A stretch of 31,776 nucleotides of DNA from an uncultured Collinsella sp. (GCA_900549275.1 URNU01000002.1:1-31776); one strand, 5' to 3'. Shown: positions 1 through 7,795, counted from the first letter of the stretch. The notes: generated by a model from the letters alone, not told the origin. A program made the numbers and translations.

Positions 1-1
1 C

Positions 2-67
2 GATTGGGACAGGCAAGCCTTCGAGGCCGAGCGCAAAATGGATTCTAAAAAACACCTTGCCAAATAG
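2..67 (+). CDS. C-terminal tail of an unidentified protein (cut by window start)
   Basis: An open frame enters from the left edge and ends at a TAG codon at 65-67. It encodes about 21 charged residues (start DWDRQAFEAERK, end KKHLAK). No family can be recognised from so short a piece. A strong hairpin terminator begins 13 bases after the stop, which is where the end of a real gene would be expected and is the main support for this call. It converges with pta. The frame could also be open by chance. Confidence 0.35.
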   Translation, partial: DWDRQAFEAERKMDSKKHLAK

Positions 68-79
68 GAGCGTCAGGAC

Positions 80-124
80 GCATGAAACCCCTGCCGCACG
101 AAGTGCGCAGCGGGGGTTTCATGC
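80..124. terminator. bidirectional hairpin terminator between the edge gene and pta
   Basis: The 12-base arm at 80-91 (GCATGAAACCCC) pairs perfectly with 113-124. An inner stem CGCAC/GTGCG (95-99 with 103-107) closes on a GAA loop. It lies between two converging genes, 13 bases after the + strand stop and 57 bases after the pta stop. The A-rich left flank of the stem and T-rich right flank suit termination in both directions. Confidence 0.75.
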
Positions 125-180
125 ATGTCCGAGGACGTTTTCAGAGCTTTACGCTGTAGGGTCCCGAGGGGATATGTCCG

Positions 181-1161
181 CTACTCAGCCATCTGAGCCT
201 GGACGGCGGTGATGGCCACGACACCCACGATGTCGTCGGCAGAGCAGCCGCGCGACAGGTCGTTGACCGGCTTGGCGATGCCCTGCAGGATGGGGCCGTA
301 GGCGTCAGCGCCAGCGAAGCGCTGGACCAGCTTGTAGCCGATGTTGCCGGCCTCGAGGTCGGGGAACACGAGCACGTTGGCCTTGCCGGCGACGGAGGAA
401 CCGGGAGCCTTGAGCTGGGCGACGGTGGGGACGATAGCGGCATCGAGCTGCAGGTCGCCATCGATGGCGAGCTCGGGAGCCTTCTCCTTGCAGAACTTCA
501 CGGCCTCCTGGACCTTCTTGGCGACCTCGCCGCCGGCGGAGCCCATGGTGGAGTAGGAGAGCATGGCCACGTGCGGCTCAACGTTGCCCATGAAGGTGGA
601 CCAGGAGTGAGCGGAGGCGATGGCGATCTCGGAGAGCTCGTCGGAGGACGGGTTGATGTTGAGGCCGCAATCGGCGAAGATCAGCGTTCCGTCGGTGCCG
701 AACTGCGGGGTGTCGGTGCACATCACGAAGAAGGCCGAGACCAGCTTGGTGCCCGGGGCGGTCTTGAGGATCTGCAACGCGGGACGCAGGGTGTCGGCGG
801 TGGAGTGGCAGGCGCCAGAGACCAGGCCGTCGGCGTCGCCCATTTTGACCATCATGGTACCAAAGTAGGTAGCGTCCATCACCTGGGCACGAGCCTGCTC
901 GATGGTGACACCCTTCTTGGCGCGGAGCTCGGCAAACTTCTGCGCGTACTCCTCGTGCTTCTCGGCATTGCGCGGGTCGATGACGGTAGCGCCGGGAACG
1001 TTGATCTCGTCGGGGTTGCCCAGGATAACGATCTTTGCCAGGCCCTCCTCGATAATCTTGGTGGCTGCGACGATGGTGCGCGGATCCTCGCCCTCGGGCA
1101 GGACGATCGTCTTAAGGTCGGCCTTGGCGGCGGACTTCATACGGTTAAGGAAATCGCTCAT
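181..1161 (-). CDS. pta: phosphate acetyltransferase (phosphotransacetylase)
   Basis: Cytoplasmic enzyme that converts acetyl-CoA and phosphate to acetyl phosphate and CoA; with acetate kinase it yields ATP and acetate during fermentation. The 326-residue protein has the length of the short, single-domain Pta family. It carries family stretches such as IVLPEGEDPR near the N-terminus, the DGLVSGACHSTADTLRPAL region and FPDLEAGNIGYKL near the C-terminus. The start at 1161 is preceded by AAGGAG five bases upstream. No ackA lies next to it within the window; the 1-180 region downstream holds only the edge gene and a terminator. The gene is divergent from glf and has a roughly 120-base leader with a hairpin at 1215-1235. 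Functional call is secure. Confidence 0.95.
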   Translation of the reverse strand: MSDFLNRMKSAAKADLKTIVLPEGEDPRTIVAATKIIEEGLAKIVILGNPDEINVPGATVIDPRNAEKHEEYAQKFAELRAKKGVTIEQARAQVMDATYFGTMMVKMGDADGLVSGACHSTADTLRPALQILKTAPGTKLVSAFFVMCTDTPQFGTDGTLIFADCGLNINPSSDELSEIAIASAHSWSTFMGNVEPHVAMLSYSTMGSAGGEVAKKVQEAVKFCKEKAPELAIDGDLQLDAAIVPTVAQLKAPGSSVAGKANVLVFPDLEAGNIGYKLVQRFAGADAYGPILQGIAKPVNDLSRGCSADDIVGVVAITAVQAQMAE

Positions 1162-1214
1162 GTTACTCCTTACAAGCGTTTCACTAAGCTCCAGGCGCCC
1201 GGCTGTTCACGAAT

Positions 1215-1235
1215 AAACCCGCTGCTAGCGGGTTT
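1215..1235 (-). promoter_or_regulatory. hairpin in the pta leader
   Basis: AAACCCGC at 1215-1222 pairs perfectly with GCGGGTTT at 1228-1235 around a five-base loop. It lies 54 bases upstream of the pta start, inside the transcript predicted from the - strand -10 box at 1289-1294. On the - strand the stem is followed by TATTC rather than a T run, so it looks more like a stabilising or regulatory leader hairpin than a terminator. Confidence 0.4.
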
Positions 1236-1288
1236 ACCTTTCAATTATGTACGCCGCGGTGCTTGAGCTTTCCTTGTGTGGCAAGCTC

Positions 1289-1314
1289 ATTATAGGACGC
1301 ATTAGCGCTATAAT
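1289..1314. promoter_or_regulatory. divergent -10 boxes for pta and glf
   Basis: A consensus TATAAT lies on the - strand at 1294-1289 and another on the + strand at 1309-1314, in the 230-base gap between divergent pta and glf. The two boxes are only 14 bases apart and the promoters would overlap, so RNA polymerase binding to one may exclude the other. Convincing -35 boxes were not found for either. The + strand box predicts a glf leader of about 70 bases. Confidence 0.45.
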
Positions 1315-1392
1315 CGCTCTGATAAATATGTCTCGAAGATTGTTCGAGAAAAGCCCAGCTAACGAGCCCGTGGCTTTTGACAAGGAGTATCG

Positions 1393-2595
1393 ATGCAGAT
1401 TACCTCAGGCCTGCCTGAAGGCTTTAACGCCGGCGCATACGACATGATTGTTGTCGGTGCCGGATATGCCGGTGCCGTTTGTGCCCGCCGTCTCGCCGAG
1501 ACCATCGGCTATCGCGTTGCCGTTCTGGAGCGCCGTAGCCACATTGCGGGCAACGCCTATGACTGCGCTGATGAGGCCGGGATCCTGGTCCACGAGTATG
1601 GTCCGCACATCTACCATACCTTTAACGAGCGCGTCCACAATTTCCTGTCGCGCTTTACCAAGTGGACGGACTACCAGCACAAGGTGCTCGCCAACATCAA
1701 CGGCACCCTTATGCCCGTGCCCTTTAACCACGCGAGCCTCAAGCTCGCCTTTGGCGATGAGCGCGGCGAGGAGCTGTATCAGAAGCTCGTGGAGACCTTT
1801 GGCAAAGACGTCAAGGTGCCCATCATGGAGCTGCGCAAGAAGAACGACCCGGATCTTGCCGAGGTCGCCGATTACGTCTACGAGAACGTCTTTTTGCATT
1901 ACACCATGAAGCAGTGGGGCCAGACGCCCGACCAGATCGATCCCTCGATCACTGGCCGCGTTCCCGTCTTTGTGGGCGACGATGACCGCTACTTCCCGCA
2001 GGCTCCCTTCCAGGGCATGCCGCAGGACGGCTATACCGCGCTGTTCGAGCACATGCTCGACCACGATCTGATTGATGTGTTCTGCGACGTTGACGCCCGC
2101 GACCTCTTTGAGATTGACGAGACTACCGTCAAGATCGACGGTAAGGTCTATGGCGGCGAGATCGTCTACACCGGTCCACTCGACGAGCTGTTCAACCTCG
2201 ATCTGGGCGCGCTGCCGTACCGCACGCTCGACATGAAGTTCGAAACGCTCGATATGGATCAGTTCCAGCCCGTGGGCACCGTCAACTACACCACGAGCGA
2301 GGATTACACGCGCATCACCGAGTTCAAGAACATGACTGGTCAGGTCCTGCCCGGCAAGACCACCATCATGAAGGAGTATTCCAAGGCCTATACGCCCGGC
2401 TCGGGCGAGACGCCCTATTACGCCATTCTGGAGCCCGAGAACCGCGAGCTCTATGAGCGCTATCTTGAGCGCGTCCAGAATCTGACGAACTTCCACCCGG
2501 TGGGTCGCCTGGCCGAGTATCGTTACTACGATATGGATGCCGTGACCAATTCTGCCCTCGATCTTTCGGATGAGATTATCGCCTGCCATGCATAA
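1393..2595 (+). CDS. glf: UDP-galactopyranose mutase
   Basis: Flavoenzyme that interconverts UDP-galactopyranose and UDP-galactofuranose, the donor for galactofuranose in cell-surface glycans. The 400-residue protein has the FAD-binding GAGYAG motif at residues 22-27, an acidic ribose-binding stretch (AVLERRSHIAGNAYD) and the family HEYGPHIYHT motif. The length is near the usual 370-400. The chosen ATG has AAGGAG five bases upstream. This gives about 17 residues ahead of the Rossmann strand, and an internal ATG at 1444 (MIVVGAGYAG) is a weaker alternative. The next gene, a glycosyltransferase, overlaps its end, so the two are probably one transcript making and using a surface sugar. A - strand frame over the same DNA is a shadow. 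Confidence 0.95.
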   Translation: MQITSGLPEGFNAGAYDMIVVGAGYAGAVCARRLAETIGYRVAVLERRSHIAGNAYDCADEAGILVHEYGPHIYHTFNERVHNFLSRFTKWTDYQHKVLANINGTLMPVPFNHASLKLAFGDERGEELYQKLVETFGKDVKVPIMELRKKNDPDLAEVADYVYENVFLHYTMKQWGQTPDQIDPSITGRVPVFVGDDDRYFPQAPFQGMPQDGYTALFEHMLDHDLIDVFCDVDARDLFEIDETTVKIDGKVYGGEIVYTGPLDELFNLDLGALPYRTLDMKFETLDMDQFQPVGTVNYTTSEDYTRITEFKNMTGQVLPGKTTIMKEYSKAYTPGSGETPYYAILEPENRELYERYLERVQNLTNFHPVGRLAEYRYYDMDAVTNSALDLSDEIIACHA

Positions 2596-3619
2596 AGTCA
2601 TATCATTCGGTATTCCCTCGTATAACGCCGCTAAGGACATGGACCATTGCATCACCTCCATTCTGGAGGGGAGCAATTACGCCACCGATATCGAGATCAT
2701 CATCGTCGATGATGGTTCCAAGGACGAGACGGCAGCAAAGGCCGACGAGTGGGAGACACGTTATCCCGGCATCATTCGCGCGGTGCATCAGGAGAACGGC
2801 GGCCACGGTATCGCCGTCCTTTCGGGCTTGCGCGAGGCGCAGGGCACCTACTACAAGGTCGTCGACTCGGACGACTGGCTCGATGGCGCTGCCCTGTCGA
2901 CTATGCTTTCGATTCTTCGAGGTTTTGAGGAGCGCGACCAGCGCGTCGACCTGTTCATCTCGAACTATGTGTACGAGAAGGTTTACGAGGGTACGCATAC
3001 CGCTATTGGTTACAAGTTTGCCCTGCCGCGAAAAAAGATCTTTACCTGGGACCAGATTGGCCATTTCCGTCTGGACCAGAATCTGCTTATGCACAGCCTG
3101 TGCTATCGCACGGATGTGCTGCGCGCGTCCAATCTGCCCATGCCGCCGCACACGTTCTATGTAGACAACATCTACGCCTACGTGCCGCTACCGCGTTGCA
3201 AGACCATGTACTACGCCGACATCGACCTCTATCGCTACTTTATCGGTCGCGAGGGCCAAAGCGTCAACGAGGCCACGATGGTCAAGCGTCTGGACCAGCA
3301 GTTCCGCGTGACGCGCATCATGATGGAGTCGTTCCATCTGTACAGCGATGTCGAGTCGTCGCGTCTGCGCTCCTACATGATGGGCTATTTCACCATGATG
3401 ATGGCAATCTGCTCGGTGCTTACTAAGCTTTCCGACGAGGATTGTGCCGATGAGCGCCTGAAGATGTTGTGGAGTGATCTGAAAGCCTATGACGAGCGTA
3501 TGTATCGTCGTGCACGCTACGGTGTGGTCGGCTTCTTCACCAACCTGCGCGGTCGTGCCGGAGATAAAACCACACTCGGCCTATACCGTCTTGCCTCGAA
3601 GATCTTCAAATTCAACTAG
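2588..3619 (+). CDS. family 2 glycosyltransferase
   Basis: Likely transfers a sugar from a nucleotide donor to a surface polymer or lipid carrier. The GT-A fold signature is visible: an N-terminal VISFGIPSYNAA strand, VDDGS at about residues 40-44 and DSDDWLD at about 93-98, the metal and nucleotide binding region. The C-terminal half is less conserved and ends in a basic amphipathic segment (LYRLASKIFKFN). No signal peptide or clear membrane segment is seen. The start at 2588 overlaps the glf stop by eight bases and begins directly at the conserved first strand. An in-frame ATG at 2570 would add six residues. Neither start has a strong ribosome site, which suggests translational coupling to glf. 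Substrate is unknown; a galactofuranosyl role is only inferred from the neighbour. Confidence 0.88.
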   Translation: MHKVISFGIPSYNAAKDMDHCITSILEGSNYATDIEIIIVDDGSKDETAAKADEWETRYPGIIRAVHQENGGHGIAVLSGLREAQGTYYKVVDSDDWLDGAALSTMLSILRGFEERDQRVDLFISNYVYEKVYEGTHTAIGYKFALPRKKIFTWDQIGHFRLDQNLLMHSLCYRTDVLRASNLPMPPHTFYVDNIYAYVPLPRCKTMYYADIDLYRYFIGREGQSVNEATMVKRLDQQFRVTRIMMESFHLYSDVESSRLRSYMMGYFTMMMAICSVLTKLSDEDCADERLKMLWSDLKAYDERMYRRARYGVVGFFTNLRGRAGDKTTLGLYRLASKIFKFN

Positions 3620-3641
3620 CACAGAAGCGCTCGGGTAACGG

Positions 3642-3750
3642 GGACCCCTGGTCCTTAACTTGCTACTTCGAACAGTCCTGCGCAAGACGGAGGCGCCACT
3701 GGCGCCTCCTTTGCGTGCGGAACTCGTATCAAGTTAAGGACCAGGGGTCC
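3642..3750. repeat. long inverted repeat around a terminator hairpin
   Basis: The 21-base arm at 642-662 offset (3642-3662, beginning GGACCCCTGGTCC) is perfectly repeated in inverse at 3730-3750. Each arm also contains its own small palindrome, GGACC-N3-GGTCC. The 67 bases between the arms carry the hairpin terminator at 3681-3715. The element begins 22 bases after the glycosyltransferase stop. It resembles other long intergenic inverted repeats in this window in shape but not in arm sequence. Confidence 0.85.
3681..3715 (+). terminator. terminator of glf-glycosyltransferase
   Basis: GGAGGCGCC at 3689-3697 pairs with GGCGCCTCC at 3701-3709 around an ACT loop, and CGCAA/TTGCG (3681-3685 with 3711-3715) extends the stem. 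The T run is short (TTT). It sits about 60 bases after the last gene of the pair and inside the longer inverted repeat. Confidence 0.7.
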
Positions 3751-3781
3751 TCTGCTGTGTCTCGCTTTGTGTTAGCAAGCA

Positions 3782-3808
3782 GAATTTGAAGATCTTGGAC
3801 GCGCGGTA
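3782..3808 (-). pseudogene. possible remnant of a glycosyltransferase C-terminus
   Basis: Read on the - strand, these 27 bases encode YRASKIFKF, nearly the same as the YRLASKIFKF end of the glycosyltransferase at 2588-3619. Fifteen consecutive bases (GAATTTGAAGATCTT) match the inverse complement of that gene's end. Neighbouring codons differ at silent positions, which fits an old coding copy better than a recent duplication. Upstream - strand sequence does not extend the similarity clearly and there is no stop at the expected place. It may be the last trace of a second glycosyltransferase gene, or chance. Confidence 0.25.
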
Positions 3809-3842
3809 CACAGGGGCCTGGGCTGAAAAGACTTGGTTGGTA

Positions 3843-3966
3843 GGTTGCCCGGTGGGGCTTGGTTATGTTTGTCGCGAGTTCCGCACGAGCCGAAGAGCAC
3901 TTAATGTGCTCTTCGTGCGAGCCAGGACTGTAGAGCAGCAAACATAACCAAGCCCACCGGGCAACC
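3843..3966. repeat. nested long inverted repeat next to the S58 peptidase end
   Basis: The left arm at 3843-3871 (starting GGTTGCCCGGTGGGG) and the right arm at 3939-3966 are inverse complements over 28 bases, with one extra G on the left. Inside the loop a second hairpin, GAAGAGCAC/GTGCTCTTC (3892-3900 with 3906-3914), is nested. The right edge lies 12 bases beyond the peptidase stop, so the - strand transcript of that gene would enter a very long stem. No clear T run follows on the - strand. Confidence 0.85.
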
Positions 3967-3978
3967 GGTCAGGTTAGG

Positions 3979-4980
3979 CTACTTCGCGGCGCCGGGGATG
4001 CCGTGGGAGGTTTTGGCGGTTTTGGCTCCGTTTACGATGGCGGTCTGTAGAGCCCTTACGGCGAGCATGCCCAGCAGGTCTAGGGGAACGGCGGCGCTTG
4101 CCTGGGCGTCCAGTTTGCCGCTGGCGAGGGTGTAGATGGTGTCGCCGTCGTTGGTGGTGTGCGTGGGACGGATGGCGTGTGCGTAGGCGTCTGCGGCCAT
4201 CTGGGAGACCTTGGTGGCCTGGGCCTTAGTGAGCTCCACGTTGGTGACGATACAGCTGATGGTGGTATTGGTGCGGTCGAGCGGCATCTGCATGGATCCG
4301 GCGGCGGCAAAGGCTGCGAGTTCCATGTCGACGATCTGGTCGCTATCGGCTGCGGCGCGCATACCGGCGACCCACTCGCCGGTGAAGGGGTCGACAACGT
4401 TGCCGCAGGCGTTGACTGAGACCACGGCGCCCACCTTGATGGGGCCGAGCGCCACGGCGGCAGCTCCGAGGCCGGCCTTCATGCAGGTGGCAGGCCCCAT
4501 GAGCTTGCCTACAGTGGCGCCAGTGCCGGCGCCCACGTTGCCCTGCTCGAGTGTGGCGGGGGTGTGGTCGAGCGCCTCGCGCACGGCGGCGATGCCGGCT
4601 TCGATGTCGGGGCGCACGGTGGGGTCGCCAAAGGCAAGGTCGAAGATGCAGCTGGAGCACACGATGGGCACCTGCGTGGGTCCGACGGGCAGACCGATGT
4701 CGCGGCTCTCGAGTTCGCGGGCCACGCCGCTTGCGGCTTCGAGGCCAAAGGCCGATCCGCCCGAAAGGCAGACGGCGTGGACTTTATCGACGGTGTTCTC
4801 GGGACGCAGCAGGTCAGTCTCGCGCGAAGCGGGAGCGCCACCGCGTACGTCAACGCCGCCGGTGGCACCCTCGGGCGCCACGATTACGGTGCAGCCGGTG
4901 CCAGCCTCCTCGTCCGTATAGTTGCCAAAGCAAAAGCCATCGACATTGCAAACATCGATGGCTTCGAGCAGTGTGTCCAT
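3979..4980 (-). CDS. S58 (DmpA/P1) family peptidase
   Basis: Member of the self-cleaving N-terminal nucleophile peptidases that include D-aminopeptidase DmpA, beta-peptidyl aminopeptidases and the nylon oligomer hydrolase NylC. The 333-residue protein has family motifs: VHAVCLSGGSAFGLEAASGV near residues 67-86, GNVGAGTGATVGKL at about 147-160, and TNTTIS at 237-242. By family precedent, cleavage at N238-T239 would release the nucleophile Thr. The C-terminal stretch HTTNDGDTIYTLASG is also typical. No signal peptide is seen, so it is probably cytoplasmic. The start at 4980 has AGGAG six bases upstream. A terminator after maf separates it from the maf operon. The true substrate, a small peptide or amide, cannot be read from sequence. 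Confidence 0.88.
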   Translation of the reverse strand: MDTLLEAIDVCNVDGFCFGNYTDEEAGTGCTVIVAPEGATGGVDVRGGAPASRETDLLRPENTVDKVHAVCLSGGSAFGLEAASGVARELESRDIGLPVGPTQVPIVCSSCIFDLAFGDPTVRPDIEAGIAAVREALDHTPATLEQGNVGAGTGATVGKLMGPATCMKAGLGAAAVALGPIKVGAVVSVNACGNVVDPFTGEWVAGMRAAADSDQIVDMELAAFAAAGSMQMPLDRTNTTISCIVTNVELTKAQATKVSQMAADAYAHAIRPTHTTNDGDTIYTLASGKLDAQASAAVPLDLLGMLAVRALQTAIVNGAKTAKTSHGIPGAAK

Positions 4981-5049
4981 ATTTTCTCCTATCGGTTTTC
5001 CGCCGGGCCTTATGCCCGGTCGGGATCCGTACGGTACGGCAAAATTGTA

Positions 5050-5072
5050 GGCGCTGGGGGATGCCCAGCGCC
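5050..5072 (-). terminator. terminator of the DJ-1/maf operon
   Basis: GGCGCTGGG at 5050-5058 and CCCAGCGCC at 5064-5072 form a perfect nine-base stem. It lies 9 bases after the maf stop and is followed on the - strand by TACAATTTT. A second smaller hairpin, CCGGGC/GCCCGG at 5003-5019, lies further on, just before the ribosome site of the S58 peptidase gene. Confidence 0.65.
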
Positions 5073-5080
5073 AGATGCAA

Positions 5081-5662
5081 TTACGAGAGTTTTTGAATCG
5101 CGCGTGCTACGCGAGCGATGGGTAAGCCCACCACGTTATAGAAGTCGCCCGAAATATCGTGCACGAGCATGCGTCCGCCTGTGCCCTGAATGCCGTAGGC
5201 GCCGGCCTTGTCCATGGGTTCGCCGGAGGCAACATAGCGCTCGATCTGCTCTTCGGTAAGCTCATAGAACGTCACGTCGGTCACATCGACAAACGACAGG
5301 CTCTCGGCGGCATGCGGAGCTGTAGCGTCGCCGGCTTTAACGATGCAGACGCCGGTCGCCACCTGGTGCGTGCGGCCCGAAAGCTCGCGGAGCATGGTGC
5401 GCGCCTCGTCCTCGTTTGCCGGCTTACCCAAAATCTTGCCATCGAAGGTGACGATGGTATCGGCCGCGACGGTCAGCTCATTGGGTTCGGCATGCTCGGC
5501 CGCGACGGCAGCGGCTTTGGCACGTGCCAAGCGCTCGACGAGCGTAAGCGGAGCTTCGCCATCAAAAGGCGTTTCATCGATATCTGCGGGAATTACGCGA
5601 ATGTTATAGCCTGCCTCGCGCATCAGCTCAATGCGGCGCGGCGATTGCGAAGCCAAGATCAT
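5081..5662 (-). CDS. maf: Maf family nucleotide pyrophosphatase
   Basis: Hydrolyses non-canonical or modified nucleoside triphosphates to monophosphates; the family is also linked to septum control. The 193-residue protein opens with ILASQSPRRIELM, the Maf signature, and has AADTIV at residues 66-71 with the catalytic Asp (about D68), followed by GKILGKP and the RTHQVATGVC stretch. Length is typical. Its ATG overlaps the stop of the upstream DJ-1-type gene as ATGA, so translation is probably coupled. Whether it prefers dTTP/UTP or m7GTP cannot be decided by eye. Confidence 0.93.
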   Translation of the reverse strand: MILASQSPRRIELMREAGYNIRVIPADIDETPFDGEAPLTLVERLARAKAAAVAAEHAEPNELTVAADTIVTFDGKILGKPANEDEARTMLRELSGRTHQVATGVCIVKAGDATAPHAAESLSFVDVTDVTFYELTEEQIERYVASGEPMDKAGAYGIQGTGGRMLVHDISGDFYNVVGLPIARVARAIQKLS

Positions 5663-6201
5663 AGCTGGATGCCCTCGGCGACCTTCTCGACGGCCTTGTC
5701 GCCGGCGAGCGTGCGCAGCAGCTCCAGGGCAAAGGGGAGCGACTGTGCCATGCCGCTGGCAGTGATGATATTGCCGTCTTGCGTGACCTTCTCGCCGGTA
5801 TAAACACCCTCGGGGAAGCTTTTCTCAAAGCCAGGGAAGCACGTGGCATGGCGTCCCTCGAGTAGACCAAGCTCGCCCAGGATAAACGGGGCAGCGCAGA
5901 TGGCGGCAACGTGCTTGGTCGCGGCGAAATCGCAAACTACGTCGCAGACGCGCTGGTCGGCGCGCAGGTTGGTGGCACCGGGCAGGCCGCCGGGCAGCAC
6001 GACGCAGTCATACTCGTCAAAGTTGATCTCGTCAAAGAGCGCGTCGCAGGTCACGGGAATCTGCAACGAGCTCACGACCTCGCGTGTGGGCATAATCGAG
6101 ACGAGCGTGGCGCGCACGCCGCCGCGACGCATGACGTCGACCATGGTCAGGCATTCAATAGTTTCAAAGCCATCGGCGGCGAGAACGGCAACGCTGGGCA
6201 T
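5659..6201 (-). CDS. DJ-1/PfpI (ThiJ/YajL-type) protein
   Basis: Class I glutamine amidotransferase-like fold. YajL/DJ-1 relatives act in oxidative stress, as glyoxalases or as protein chaperones. The 180-residue protein has VVLPGGLPGATNL near residues 67-79 and the nucleophile elbow AICAAP with C102, plus ATCFPGFE. The chosen start at 6201 gives the canonical SVAVLAADGFETIE opening and has AAGGAA upstream. The frame stays open 66 bases further but without family similarity. It is the first gene of a two-gene unit with maf, overlapping it by four bases. A weak TATAAG box on the - strand at 6244-6239 may be its promoter. Precise activity is uncertain. Confidence 0.88.
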   Translation of the reverse strand: MPSVAVLAADGFETIECLTMVDVMRRGGVRATLVSIMPTREVVSSLQIPVTCDALFDEINFDEYDCVVLPGGLPGATNLRADQRVCDVVCDFAATKHVAAICAAPFILGELGLLEGRHATCFPGFEKSFPEGVYTGEKVTQDGNIITASGMAQSLPFALELLRTLAGDKAVEKVAEGIQL

Positions 6202-6292
6202 GTGAGTTCCTTTCGTAAGGCGGCATACAATTAGCCGTCTTATACCCCGAAGACATACGCTTGCCACGCTCGATTTCCCAATGTTTAAAAAG

Positions 6293-6344
6293 GGACGGGG
6301 ACTAAATAATCATTCGGTATAAATTGATTATTTAGTCCCCGTCC
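6293..6344 (-). terminator. long-stem terminator after the rlmD-type gene
   Basis: A 20-base arm at 6293-6312 (starting GGACGGGGACTAAATAATCA) is perfectly inverted at 6325-6344, with a 12-base loop. On the - strand the stem is directly followed by CCTTTTTAAAC, so it should work as an intrinsic terminator for the methyltransferase gene that ends at 6381. The stem is about twice the usual length and its inner half is AT-rich, unlike normal GC-rich terminator stems. It also shields the promoter region of the DJ-1/maf unit. Confidence 0.8.
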
Positions 6345-6380
6345 TAGAAAAATCATCGGGCGCGGTCTTGGGCAAACAGT

Positions 6381-7694
6381 CTAGTTGCGCTTGAGGTGGA
6401 CGACCGTTTCGCAGTGGAAGGTTTGCGGGAATAGGTCGACCGGCGTGATCTTGACGGGGGAGAAGGTGCCTTCCTCGACAAAGCGCTTAAGATCGCGCGC
6501 CAGGGTGGCCGGATCGCAGCTCACATAGGCGACATCGCGAGCGCTTGTGCTGGCGATGAGGTCGATAGCCTCGGGCGCCAGACCTGCACGCGGCGGGTCG
6601 ACTACCAGGACGTCGGCGTCCTGGTCGGGGAACTCGCGCACGGCATCGCCGCCGATGACGTCGACGTTGTCGAGCTTATTGATCTCGAGGTTACGGCGTA
6701 GATCGCGCACGGCGGGGCCGTAGGCCTCGACGGCAGCGACAAAGTCGCAGCGGCGGGCGAACGGCAGGGTAAAGGTGCCGGCACCGCAGTACAGGTCCAC
6801 GGCAAGCTCGTCTTCCTGCGGGTCGAGCGCTTCCATAACGAGCTCAATCAAAATCTCGGCGCCCTTGGTATTGACCTGGAAAAACGACGGGGCAGATAAG
6901 CGCATCTGGCTTTCGGCGATATTCTCGGTCCACGAGCCCTCGCCGGCGAGCATCTCCACCTTGGAGACACGGCGGGCCTTCTTCTCGCCCTTGCTCATCA
7001 CACGCACGATGCTCGTGGGATGAGCGGCATCAGCCAGCACGCGGGAGACCTGCGAGCGCGGGAAGGAGCCTGTGGGTGTCCAAAGTGCGACCTCGAGTGC
7101 TTTGGTGCGACGCGAAGCGCGAATGCCCACGCGCTCGAGGCCCAGGTCGTGGCTGCCGCTCAGATAGTTGAGCGCGCCGACGACCGATTTGAGCGCCTTG
7201 GGAAAACGCTTATCGAACAGCGGGCACGAATCGACGGTCACGATCTTGCTGGGATCGACGCCGTGCATGCCAAGGCGAACGCGGCCGTTAACGACGGTCG
7301 GCTCCAGCTCAATCTTATTGCGGTAACCCCAGTCGTCCTTGGTGTAGCGGATGGGCTGGACAAGATCGTCGACCTGCTCGGGGGTGAACTTGCCAATGCG
7401 CTCGAGCGTGGAGCGCAGGTTTTGCTCTTTGGCGGCAAGCTGGGCGGTGCGCGAGAGATTGCCCCACGAACAACCGCCGCAGATGCCCACGAAGGGGCAG
7501 GAGGGCTGAATGCGATCGAAGCTCGGCTCCAGAATCTCGGTCGTGCGGGCGCGCATAAACGACTTGCCGTCCTGCACGACCTCGGCCTCGACGGTGTCGC
7601 CTGCCACGGCGCCCTGTACAAAGACGGCCTTGCCGTTGTCGGCGTGCGCCAGTCCGTCGGCGCCGTAGGTCATCGATTCTATAGTGAGCTTCAT
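6381..7694 (-). CDS. rlmD: 23S rRNA (uracil-5-)-methyltransferase, RlmD/RumA type
   Basis: SAM-dependent RNA uridine C5 methyltransferase of the TrmA/RlmC/RlmD family. The 437-residue protein starts with a TRAM RNA-binding domain (residues 1-55) and then has the iron-sulfur cysteine cluster C66, C72, C75 in CPFVGICGGC. The C-terminal methyltransferase domain has LYCGAGTFTLPFA (SAM binding), VDPPRAGL and the catalytic-cysteine motif YVSCDPATLARDL. The start at 7694 gives a natural TRAM opening (MKLTIESMTYG) with AGGA upstream. A longer in-frame extension to 7772 is not supported and would run through the ppk1 terminator. Many Actinobacteria and Firmicutes carry several paralogs, so the exact target (U1939, U747 or tRNA) is not certain. 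Confidence 0.88.
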   Translation of the reverse strand: MKLTIESMTYGADGLAHADNGKAVFVQGAVAGDTVEAEVVQDGKSFMRARTTEILEPSFDRIQPSCPFVGICGGCSWGNLSRTAQLAAKEQNLRSTLERIGKFTPEQVDDLVQPIRYTKDDWGYRNKIELEPTVVNGRVRLGMHGVDPSKIVTVDSCPLFDKRFPKALKSVVGALNYLSGSHDLGLERVGIRASRRTKALEVALWTPTGSFPRSQVSRVLADAAHPTSIVRVMSKGEKKARRVSKVEMLAGEGSWTENIAESQMRLSAPSFFQVNTKGAEILIELVMEALDPQEDELAVDLYCGAGTFTLPFARRCDFVAAVEAYGPAVRDLRRNLEINKLDNVDVIGGDAVREFPDQDADVLVVDPPRAGLAPEAIDLIASTSARDVAYVSCDPATLARDLKRFVEEGTFSPVKITPVDLFPQTFHCETVVHLKRN

Positions 7695-7744
7695 ATTCCT
7701 GCCTGTCATTCGCGGTTTTGTCCGCAACCATGGTAGCAGGGAAA

Positions 7745-7784
7745 AGCGCCCCGTATCTGGGGCATTCCTCAAATACGGGGCGCT
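7745..7784 (-). terminator. ppk1 terminator
   Basis: AGCGCCCCGTAT at 7745-7756 pairs perfectly with 7773-7784 around a 16-base loop. On the - strand the stem is followed by TTTTCCC. It starts 11 bases after the ppk1 stop and lies between ppk1 and the rlmD-type gene, so these are likely separate transcripts. Confidence 0.85.
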
Positions 7785-7795
7785 TCTACAAACGT

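Noticed and set aside
1405..2676. 423-codon - strand frame over glf
   Set aside because: Antisense shadow of a clear UDP-galactopyranose mutase; no domain recognised.
3729..3941. 70-codon - strand frame in the hairpin region after the glycosyltransferase gene
   Set aside because: It runs through both long inverted repeats, has no ribosome site and no similarity. The GT-like remnant at 3782-3808 is in a different frame.
6202..6267. N-terminal extension of the DJ-1/PfpI protein
   Set aside because: The extension has no family similarity, while the ATG at 6201 gives the canonical start and has a ribosome site.
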